IMG/VR virus record: IMGVR_UViG_3300009149_000014
Coordinates: 1 to 64,000 of that record
DNA from: a virus
Length of the DNA: 64,000 bases
Reading direction: 5' to 3' (one strand)
This document shows, one piece after another, positions 8,882-17,300 of this stretch (its first letter is position 1; every line of letters starts with the position of its first letter). Made by a program: the position numbers and the translations under genes. Below the pieces are notes generated by a model. The model did no database searches. It was given only the letters and a program-made list of their open reading frames with translations, and was not told the DNA's origin.

Positions 8882-10157
8882 CGAGATTTTATCGGACACA
8901 GCTAAACGTCCGTTGCCGCTTATCCATCAAACTAGGACGGGTCTTCCACCGAAGCCGGTGTCCGTTCCTCGTGTGAAAAAATTCGTTAAGCGTAAGCCGT
9001 CTGGTATTGTTAAAGTAGTACATAACTCGGTTAAACCTCCAAGAGTTTACCGATTAGGCCAAATTTGTCGTTGTGAGAGAATTATTATGAAAAATCTCGG
9101 ACTAGATCTGGGTACCCGCAATATAGTTCTTGCTTTTCAGGAAGAAGATGGTTCGACTGGATACTTGAGTGAAGTGAACGGCTATTGGCCTTTTGAACGA
9201 GTTACACCGTTCCTTAGAAATATGCTTGATGATCCAAACAAGATCAGATCTGACGGAACCAAACGTCCGGCTCGCTGGATTGAACTCGATGGTCAAGCTA
9301 TCATTCTTGGTAAAGATGCTGAAGAATTTGCATATGCCAAAAATGATTACCTTCGTCGTCCTATGGCTGAGGGTGGCGTTGCGGCTGATGAAGAAGCTAT
9401 GACTATTCTGTCAACCATCGTAACTGGTTTGTTAAAAACCGCTGAAGATGAAGTCGGCGTATTTGCCAAAGATCTCAAACTATGTTATTGCACCACGGCT
9501 CCTGCAATCAACAAAGACATCAATCTTGATTATCACACTAGAGTGGTAGAAATTATTCTGAATAATTATCCCACCAAGGCTAAGATCCAAAAAGATACAA
9601 TCAAAGAATCTCATGCTATCGTGCTTGACTCATCAGAGGATGGAACAGGAATCGGTATTAGTTGGGGTGCTGGCACTGTTACTGTCAGTTATGTCAAGTA
9701 TGGTCTTGAAATATTCAGTTTTTGCTGGGTCGGTTCTGGTGACTGGATCGATAATGAAACAGCCGTTCGTCATGGATTTAATCCTGATAATCGTAAAAAA
9801 TCGAAAGAAACTCCAACGACAGTTTCAAAACGCAAAATGTCCGTCGACCTGACCCCAGGTAAAGAACCCACAGATAGGTTGGGTATGGATATTGTGCTTC
9901 ATTATGAGATCCTGATTAACAATGTTATGGAAGGCATTGTTAATGGATTTGTAGAAAATGAAAATGAAGCCCGGATCGAAGAAGGCGTGAACATCTACAT
10001 GGCTGGTGGTACAGCGAGCCCAGCTGGATTTACTGATCGTGTTATTAAGTTAATGTCTGAACTCGAAGTTCCATTCGAGGTCAATAAAGTCATTCTGACT
10101 AAAGATCCTCTCTTAACAGTGGCCCGAGGCTGTTTAAAAGCTTCGACAATGTTTTAA
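8865..10157 (+). CDS. actin-like ATPase (ParM/MreB/Hsp70 superfamily)
   Basis: 430 aa from GTG 8865, or 356 aa from ATG 9087, which has GAGAG upstream. The actin-fold core begins right after Met 75 with GLDLGTRN, the phosphate-1 loop. A second phosphate loop region around GIGISWGAGTV, a GSGDWIDNE stretch, and an adenosine-type AGGTASPAG near residue 370 complete the signature. Actin-like proteins of phages and plasmids form filaments that position or segregate DNA. The roughly 74 residues before the core are basic and Pro-rich (VKKFVKRKPSG) and may be a DNA- or membrane-binding extension, or untranslated if 9087 is the true start. The downstream gene overlaps in TAATG and may encode a partner. 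Confidence 0.75.
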   Translation: MAKNPNEILSDTAKRPLPLIHQTRTGLPPKPVSVPRVKKFVKRKPSGIVKVVHNSVKPPRVYRLGQICRCERIIMKNLGLDLGTRNIVLAFQEEDGSTGYLSEVNGYWPFERVTPFLRNMLDDPNKIRSDGTKRPARWIELDGQAIILGKDAEEFAYAKNDYLRRPMAEGGVAADEEAMTILSTIVTGLLKTAEDEVGVFAKDLKLCYCTTAPAINKDINLDYHTRVVEIILNNYPTKAKIQKDTIKESHAIVLDSSEDGTGIGISWGAGTVTVSYVKYGLEIFSFCWVGSGDWIDNETAVRHGFNPDNRKKSKETPTTVSKRKMSVDLTPGKEPTDRLGMDIVLHYEILINNVMEGIVNGFVENENEARIEEGVNIYMAGGTASPAGFTDRVIKLMSELEVPFEVNKVILTKDPLLTVARGCLKASTMF

Positions 10158-10804
10158 TGGCAAAATTCGAACTGTTGTGTTCAAAAGATCAAGTAGCCGT
10201 TATCAAGATCGGCAACTCTATTTATTATGTCGATCTTGATAACCATTTTGATGTTCTGGTCTATGATTCTGAGTTTAACAAACAAAATATTATAGTTCCA
10301 GAATACTGGCTTCCCGAGGTCACTCGTGGTGAAGCTACTCTCGCCGTGCTTAAAGCCAGCATGACTGCGTATGAGAATGGGTTTAATGCTGGATACTCTA
10401 TTAAATCAAAGCGTCATTTCAAGCACTTTGCTGAGAAATTGGCTCAATCGATGATGAATCCTGAACTTGCCAAACGCATTGTTCAGCTTTTTTGGGTCGA
10501 GCTTCGCCCATTTGATGTTATCAAGGACATGGTGGCTAAAATTGTTTCGAACGAACAAATTCGTTCGAAAACGGCTCGTGCTTCGCGTATGACCCTTGAT
10601 CGATATATTCCTCGTGCTGCATTTGAAGGTGACAAAGAATATCGTGACAAAATATTCACAATTATACAAGACATGGAACCTGTAACATTTGATCCTACTG
10701 ATGAACTCCTCAACGTTTTAGATCTTGAGGACACAGATGTGCCACATCTGATACAAAATATCGACAAAATAGTGGGATTACGAACCAATGCCAGAACCGA
10801 GTGA
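10157..10804 (+). CDS. hypothetical protein coupled to the actin-like gene (215 aa)
   Basis: 215 aa beginning in the TAATG overlap with the actin-like ATPase, so it is translationally coupled to it. Mixed alpha/beta, with a basic middle (SIKSKRHFKHFAEK, RSKTARASRMTLDRY) that could bind nucleic acid. No known motif was recognised. Filament ATPases are often paired with a DNA-binding adaptor (ParR-like), and this gene is the positional candidate. No sequence similarity supports that. It overlaps the start of the polymerase gene by 17 bases. Confidence 0.6.
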   Translation: MAKFELLCSKDQVAVIKIGNSIYYVDLDNHFDVLVYDSEFNKQNIIVPEYWLPEVTRGEATLAVLKASMTAYENGFNAGYSIKSKRHFKHFAEKLAQSMMNPELAKRIVQLFWVELRPFDVIKDMVAKIVSNEQIRSKTARASRMTLDRYIPRAAFEGDKEYRDKIFTIIQDMEPVTFDPTDELLNVLDLEDTDVPHLIQNIDKIVGLRTNARTE

Positions 10805-13388
10805 GTATATAGGACCCTCTGGTTTTGCTCATCTTCACAGTCATTCGATTTATAGTGCTCTTGACGGTGTAGCAACTATTGATGAGTATGCTGAGAAATG
10901 CGTAGAACGTGGCTGGTCTGGTATGGCTCTCACCGAACATGGTCATATGGGTTCGTTGCCCGATTTCTACTTCAAATTCAAGGAACATGGGCTCAAGGCG
11001 ATACCAGGGTGTTTCTTGCCTCTACAGCCTGTTTTGACAGATTCTGGCGTAGTGGATATCGAGGATCTTGTTGATGGCCATCGCTTATTGACTCACAAGA
11101 ATGGTTTCCAACCAGTATTGAATTTGCAATCTAGAGCCTTTAAAGGCGACATGGTTGTATTAAAATCTTGGGGTGTTGAGGACATAACTTGCACATCTGA
11201 ACATCCTTTTTTAGTTAGAGAAGTCAAGCGTAGAAAGATCAAAAAAGGTGTTTGGGAGGATGATATAACGGTAGGATGGTATAAGGCTGGTGAGCTATTT
11301 AGGGAGAAATACCACCGGACGTATGATACCAAAAAGAGTAAAAATAGAGACAACAAAAGGCGATATCGTTTTTATTTGTGTGTCCCTAGGCCAAATGGCT
11401 CTGGAATTGATAATGTTCCTGTCGATTCTAATTGTTTCCTCGAAAATCATGATTTGACTTTCGAGGGCGATATTATTAGATCTGTGAAGTATCACGGGAA
11501 ATATCGTAATGAATATTCTGTCAATTTGCCTCGGAAACTTGAGCTTGATGAGGAACTTCTATGGATAATGGGTCTATGGTTAGCAGAAGGAACTGAGAAA
11601 AATGGTTTACATTTTCATCTCAGTTCTGACGAGTTCCATTTTTGCGAGAGAATAACAGAATATTTTGCACAATTTGGTATTAAAACATCTCACGCATTTA
11701 GAAATGGCGATGGCGAAAAAACACCCAGAGAAGCTTTAGATGTTTCTGTTTACTCAGTCTATTTTGGTCGCTTATTTGTCAATTTGTTCGGAGAATATTT
11801 CGATCGAAAATCTATACCATCAGATTGGTTGCTTGGATTGTCAAGAGATCAATCAAAATGGTTATTAGATGGCCTCTTCGATGGGGATGCTAAAGTTTGT
11901 AAAGATCAGAGTTATTTGAAACTATGTAATAGAACTTTAGTTTGGCAGGCCAGAGTCTTATTGTCTGCGATTGGTCAATATTCCGCTGTTTCAGAAATCC
12001 CAAACAATAATTCTGATAATATTGGTTATTGTATTCGTCGAAGAGAATCCGGGCATTTTTATTATGATCTAGATGACGATTTTATCTATTTGCCTGTCTA
12101 TGATATCGACAAGTTGGAATACGACGGCCTTGTTTATAATGCTCAAGTAAAAGATGACAATTCCTATAATGTTGGAGTTGCTTGTCATAATTGTGAGATT
12201 TATTTCAACGACTTCGAGCCTCAGCGACAGAAGTTGGTCGAGCAGGGCATTAAAATGAAGAGTCAGGCATGGCGTGTCGAGAATTTTGAACTTGCGACTC
12301 GTATCAATCGTAATCGTCACCTTACTGTATTGTGTAAGAATGAGATCGGATTACATAATCTTCTTAAGTTGACCACTGAAGCATATGATGATGGTTTGTT
12401 CGGTGCTGGAAGCCGCAAAATGAACCGCATCTGGTTCGATAAATTGTGTAAATATCGCGAAGGTCTTATTATCTTAAGTGGATGCTTAAATGGTCCAGTC
12501 GCCCATGAATTGAGATATAAGCAGCTCGTAGACAAAGAAGGCAATATTATCGTTGAGACTACTCGAAAAGAACGATTTATTGCAGCGGCTAATTATGTAA
12601 AGAAATTCAAGGATGTCTTCGGCGAGGATTATTATATTGAGCTTCAAATGCCTGGGATCGAAGACGATCATGAGGTGTTTTGGGATTTAGTGGGTTTAGC
12701 TGATTTCTTTAAATTGAAGCTGGTGCTTGCGAACGACTCGCACTATATTCAACGTAAAGACTTTCAAATTCAAAAGATCATGATGGCAACGGCTCAGGGG
12801 ACTACTGTTGATTCCCCTGATTTGTTTCATGTGAATAGCGATGAACAGTTTTTTAAGACCAGGGCTGAACTTTGGGCTTATTTTAACAATAATCGTTATT
12901 GCGAAAAGGTTAGTGGTAGCCAATTCGAAGCAATGTGTGATACCACTCTTGAGATTGTTGATAAATGTGAGAAAGTTGAGCTTGATGGTAATCCTAAATT
13001 CCCTAGGATTACTGATGATGCGACTAAATTGACTGAGATCGTCTTTAAGGCTTTGCGAACCAAAGGCTTGGACAAAATTGATCGTAAATTCATTATTGAC
13101 GGTCGTGAGGTAACGTATACCACACAAGCAACTATCGAATTAACACGGTTTATCTCAAAAGGGTTCGCAAGTTATTTCTTGATCACTCAAGATTTAATTA
13201 TGTACGGGAAATCCAGGGGCTGGATTTTCGGCCCCCGAGGTAGTGCTGGTGGCAGCTTAGTTTGTTATTTGCTTGGATTGTCATCCATCGACCCATTGAA
13301 ATGGGATTTGTCTTTCGACCGATTCTTGTCTGAGGCTCGTGGTGGATATCGTCTCAATGCTTCTATGCCTAAACCGGTTTCAACATGA
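10788..13388 (+). CDS. dnaE: DNA polymerase III alpha, N-terminal half (PHP domain and start of palm), intein-containing
   Basis: 866 aa precursor. Excising the 394-aa intein leaves 472 aa. The PHP domain begins HLHSHSIYSALDG at about 15-27 and continues ALTEHGHMG, so the metal-binding His and Glu residues look intact and it may be an active proofreading nuclease. After the intein, GCEIYFND continues the PHP fold. The last 60 residues carry the palm nucleotide-binding motif GPRGSAGGSLVCYLLG (consensus GRGSAAGSLVAY) and then RFLSE. The chain stops there, exactly where a normal DnaE would run into its PDFDIDF catalytic motif, which is supplied by the gene at 14349. The two products must associate, or be joined, to make an active polymerase. 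Confidence 0.93.
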   Translation: MPEPSEYIGPSGFAHLHSHSIYSALDGVATIDEYAEKCVERGWSGMALTEHGHMGSLPDFYFKFKEHGLKAIPGCFLPLQPVLTDSGVVDIEDLVDGHRLLTHKNGFQPVLNLQSRAFKGDMVVLKSWGVEDITCTSEHPFLVREVKRRKIKKGVWEDDITVGWYKAGELFREKYHRTYDTKKSKNRDNKRRYRFYLCVPRPNGSGIDNVPVDSNCFLENHDLTFEGDIIRSVKYHGKYRNEYSVNLPRKLELDEELLWIMGLWLAEGTEKNGLHFHLSSDEFHFCERITEYFAQFGIKTSHAFRNGDGEKTPREALDVSVYSVYFGRLFVNLFGEYFDRKSIPSDWLLGLSRDQSKWLLDGLFDGDAKVCKDQSYLKLCNRTLVWQARVLLSAIGQYSAVSEIPNNNSDNIGYCIRRRESGHFYYDLDDDFIYLPVYDIDKLEYDGLVYNAQVKDDNSYNVGVACHNCEIYFNDFEPQRQKLVEQGIKMKSQAWRVENFELATRINRNRHLTVLCKNEIGLHNLLKLTTEAYDDGLFGAGSRKMNRIWFDKLCKYREGLIILSGCLNGPVAHELRYKQLVDKEGNIIVETTRKERFIAAANYVKKFKDVFGEDYYIELQMPGIEDDHEVFWDLVGLADFFKLKLVLANDSHYIQRKDFQIQKIMMATAQGTTVDSPDLFHVNSDEQFFKTRAELWAYFNNNRYCEKVSGSQFEAMCDTTLEIVDKCEKVELDGNPKFPRITDDATKLTEIVFKALRTKGLDKIDRKFIIDGREVTYTTQATIELTRFISKGFASYFLITQDLIMYGKSRGWIFGPRGSAGGSLVCYLLGLSSIDPLKWDLSFDRFLSEARGGYRLNASMPKPVST
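11010..12191 (+). mobile_element. intein in the PHP domain of the DnaE N-half (394 aa, LAGLIDADG type)
   Basis: The intein begins at Cys 75 of the precursor (block A CFLPLQPVLTDSG) and ends VACHN, followed by Cys +1, so the extein is rejoined as AIPG-CEIYF, the normal PHP sequence. Block B is ITCTSEHPFLV with the conserved His. Two LAGLIDADG-like motifs of the homing endonuclease are IMGLWLAEG and WLLDGLFDGDA. Block F (NAQVKDDNSYNVGV) and block G (penultimate His, terminal Asn) are intact, so splicing should be functional. The endonuclease acidic residues (E, D) are present, so homing activity is plausible. Confidence 0.95.
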
Positions 13389-14371
13389 TTAGAATACAAT
13401 ACAAAGACGCAATTATCAATGGCCAATTATACTGTACTCTCCAAGTGCAGCGAGAAATGAATGAAGGCGAATACGCCATGTTATTCATGTCCCGATGGTT
13501 TGGCTCCGCCGAAGTTCTCCCACCAGGTGGCCGTGGCGAACTGCTCGCTCTAGCCGCTACCACCGGTTCTTATCGCCATGAGCTTTTATTGATTAGTCCA
13601 CCATTGGATCGCAATGCTGATAAAGTCCTTACAGATTGGCGAGCTAGATTTCAGCGTATTGAATATTGCGTCTGTGACGTTTCAGTCGAACAGATTTTGG
13701 CGGCTGAATGTCAAATACTTGCTGACTCTGACGAACGAGCTATTGTGGATGAAATCATGATCAAAAACTTGCCTCCCTCCGTCTTCTATGAATCTCATGA
13801 TGGCAAGCATAAAGCTAATCTCAGCGGTTCCCTAAACGATATTGAACCCAATGATTTTGTTTATGTTTTGGTTGAACCACCTGCCAAAATCATCGGATTC
13901 CGCCGTGCTTTTTCTAAAAAGCACCTTAGAGAGCTTGTGTCTCAAGCTAATGATCATGGACTCCTTATTTATTATAGTTCGTTCAAAATCGAAGGTCGTC
14001 ATACTGTCGCCGAAGGGCCTTGGGTATTATTACCAGCTTCCTTGCGAAATCTTGGTAAATCATCCGGTCCATCTGTCGATGTTGGTGATGTTGTGAGTAC
14101 ATCGGTCGATGTAGTAAATGATGACGAGACCAGCGACGATGGCGAGGTTAGCGATGAAAACAATGATCTCGAAACAACCAGCTCTGATGCCCCTGTTGTC
14201 TCGGTCGAGAATGTTATAACGTCTGATGATTCGGACAGTATTGTTCAAAATAAGGACGGTAAATTAATCTGTCCTTATTGTCAGAAAGAATTCAAAAAGG
14301 CGTTTGGTTTGTCAAACCACGTCAACTCAATTCACCCGGATCGCGTTGATGACTACAAGTCTCGCAAATAA
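13385..14371 (+). CDS. hypothetical protein with C-terminal C2H2 zinc finger, between the two polymerase halves
   Basis: 328 aa, starting in the ATGA overlap with the stop of the DnaE N-half. Residues 1-225 are a mixed alpha/beta region I do not recognise. Residues about 230-290 are an acidic, low-complexity linker rich in Asp, Glu and Ser. The last 35 residues are a classical C2H2 finger (CPYCQKEFKKAFGLSNH...H). C2H2 fingers are rare in bacterial proteins but occur in phage DNA-binding proteins. It is wedged between the two halves of the replicase and overlaps both, so coordinated expression, and perhaps a role in polymerase assembly or DNA binding, is likely (inference). Confidence 0.7.
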   Translation: MIRIQYKDAIINGQLYCTLQVQREMNEGEYAMLFMSRWFGSAEVLPPGGRGELLALAATTGSYRHELLLISPPLDRNADKVLTDWRARFQRIEYCVCDVSVEQILAAECQILADSDERAIVDEIMIKNLPPSVFYESHDGKHKANLSGSLNDIEPNDFVYVLVEPPAKIIGFRRAFSKKHLRELVSQANDHGLLIYYSSFKIEGRHTVAEGPWVLLPASLRNLGKSSGPSVDVGDVVSTSVDVVNDDETSDDGEVSDENNDLETTSSDAPVVSVENVITSDDSDSIVQNKDGKLICPYCQKEFKKAFGLSNHVNSIHPDRVDDYKSRK

Positions 14372-17300
14372 GATAGAAACATGGGCAGAATTCGAAGAAT
14401 TGGTCAGGACCTCTTCGTCTCATTTGCCTCAAGACTATCAAAAACGCATTGAATTCGAATTATACGAGCTTAACAAACAGGGTCTTAATGGTTTGTGGCT
14501 CGAATATATTGCTACTGATGCAAAATTCGATTCGAATCCCAACAATTTGCTGATCCCGTGGGTTCTACAAATGTTGACTGATATGACAGATCCGATGACC
14601 CTTCGGACGTCACCATGTCTGGTCAGTACAAGCTATGATGAAGTTGCCGCTTATGTTGAAGAACATGGCGAACCTCCCCATGATTTCCTTAAAGATTCCG
14701 ATGTTCCGGATATCGACATTGATTGTCTCCCAGCAGCTCGTGATCCAATCAAGGATTATGCTATTCGTCGCTATGGTGATGGCGATTCATTAAGTGATTT
14801 GCAAGTTTGTAGTGTAGGCACATGGCAGACATACAAATTCAAAATGGCTATTCAAGACGCGGCCACCGCTTTAGGGTACATGCATCGGAAAGAGGCTGAA
14901 AAGCTTACGTCCAATCTACCTGAAGATCTCGATAACCTAAAACCGGGTGGTTTCGCTACATGCAAAGGCATTATTACCAATGATGCTGGTGAACACAAAG
15001 AATGCGGACATAAGCATTACAAATATCAATGTCCCAAATGTGGTAGTGAAATCACTGATGCTCCTACTCTTGAGCGATTACTCAAAGAAAATGAAGAACT
15101 GAACAAGTTCGCGATTCAATATCCATCTGTGATTGCATATGCCGCCAAAATGGTCGGTCGAATCCGCAACATGGGTATGCACGCTGGTGCTCTGATTATT
15201 GCCAATTCTAAATTGCTCGGTAATATCCCATTAGGCAAGAACAAAGCAGACGGCCCATGGGTGTCCATGTGGTCCGAAGGCAGTAATCAACAATTGTCGA
15301 AATGCGGATATATCAAGTGGGACATTCTTGGACTCAAGACTCTTGAGTATATTTACGATTGTTGCCGCATGATTAGGGTTAATCGCGGTATTTCTTTTGG
15401 TATTCCACAAGAAATCGAAGGTTATGGTGGTTGTTATGAATTGTCAGGTCTAGATGAAGTAGATCCCGAAGCTGATTATTGTGGCAAGTTTTATGGTCCG
15501 GATGGTGTTGAACATGAGATCAGATATAATGATTCTCATACTTACAAGCTTATTAATACCCAACGTACTGACACGATCTTTCAATTCGATACGTCTCTGG
15601 CTAAATCGATTTTGGCCGATGCATCCGAAGGTGACGGTGTTAGTGATCCACACCAATTGACATTGCTCAATGCTCTTGGCCATCCTGGTCCAATGCAATC
15701 TATTCCAAAAATTTTGGCGAATCGCGATGATCCATCTCAGTCATGGAAAGAAGAATTAAAATCTCGTTCTCCGATTATGTACGATATTCTTAAGACGACT
15801 TACGGACACGTATGTTTCCACGAGACAACTAAGATTACCAAAAGCAATGGTCAAGAATGCTACATTACTGATATTAAAGCGGGAGACACAGTATTTTCTG
15901 TAGACGAAGACAGAAATATTAATATTAATGAGGTTGAATGTTGTGGTCCGACATATTTCGGCGATGGTCTTTGTATCACTTTAAGCAACGGTTATAAATT
16001 CATTGTTACCGACAATCATGATGTTCCCACATATGATGGTGTATTGGACGCTTGTGATTTGCGAGTTGGGGACTTGCTCGGCGTACCAAAATCACTATCG
16101 GTTGATGTTGATAAAAAATTTGAAAATTGCGTTGATTGGCTTGGTGACCCAGAGGATGCTGCTTATTTAATAGGATTCTTGGTTGGTGATGGTTCATTGT
16201 CTGGGTCTGGTGTTTCAATATGCTGTGGCAACGACCCAAATATCACTAATATCTTAGAAGATTTTATTTCAAAGTCGTTTAAGCCTATTAATATTCATAA
16301 ATATTGGCATTGTAGATCATGGTATCTACAGTTGTCTACAGGTGTCAAGAAAGAGAAAAATTTTGACATCAGAACCTTTGTTGATAACATGGATTGGTGG
16401 CAAGAAGCTTATTCATCTTACTCTGGTCAAGATATTTCTGAATTTATCGGGAAAAGTGCGTGGTGGACCTATAAGAGGATTAGAGAGTTAGGTATTGATG
16501 TTACCGGTTCTTCAAAAAATCCTTGGAAGTCAAAATTCATTGACACCATTGACTATCTTGGTCTACGATGTTCGGTTTATCACAAGAGAATTCCACATCA
16601 AATACTATCCGCTTCAAGACAGATTAGACAATATTTTTTAGCTGGTTTAATAGAATCGGATGGCCATCTTTCTGAGAACGATGAATCTTGCTATGTATCG
16701 TCTATTAATGATGATTTGTTGGATGATATTAGATGTCTTTGTACCTCTTTGGGTATTGGAACACATTTTTCCGAACATCATAGAATCTATATATGGGACA
16801 CCAAAGAATTAGAATCTGCGATTAATGATAAATTATTATTTAAATCATTTAATAAATCTTTAACCAGCGGCTCACACTCATATTACGTTTCTAAATATGA
16901 ATTCCATCGATTGTTTAAAGATTCTGGTTTGTCGCAACGAAAGTTTGCTTGTGTTTATGGTATTGCTAGAAGCCATTTCAGAAACAATTCTTCGTTAATT
17001 TCGAAGAATGTCGCTGATAAAATTGGAGTATCAACAGGAGATTTGAATTATGTTAAAGTGACTCGTATTGATAGAGTCACTGGTCAGTATTTTTGGAATT
17101 TATCTGTAAAGAATGATCATAGTGTAATCGCAAATGGTGTATATCTTAAACAGTGTTATCAAGAGCAATTAACTGCTCTATGGCAACGGCTGGCTGGCTT
17201 TTCGGCCACAGAAGCTCAAGCGGCTCGTAAGGATATTGCTAAAAAGAAGATTCACAAACTTCCAGCAATTAAGGAAAAATGGGTGCGTGGTGCCACAAAA

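Noticed and set aside
13385-14371. Split-intein halves joining the two DnaE parts, as in cyanobacteria
   Set aside because: The N-half ends in a non-intein tail (MPKPVST), and the C-half start lacks a block F/G intein ending. Both visible inteins are contiguous and internal.
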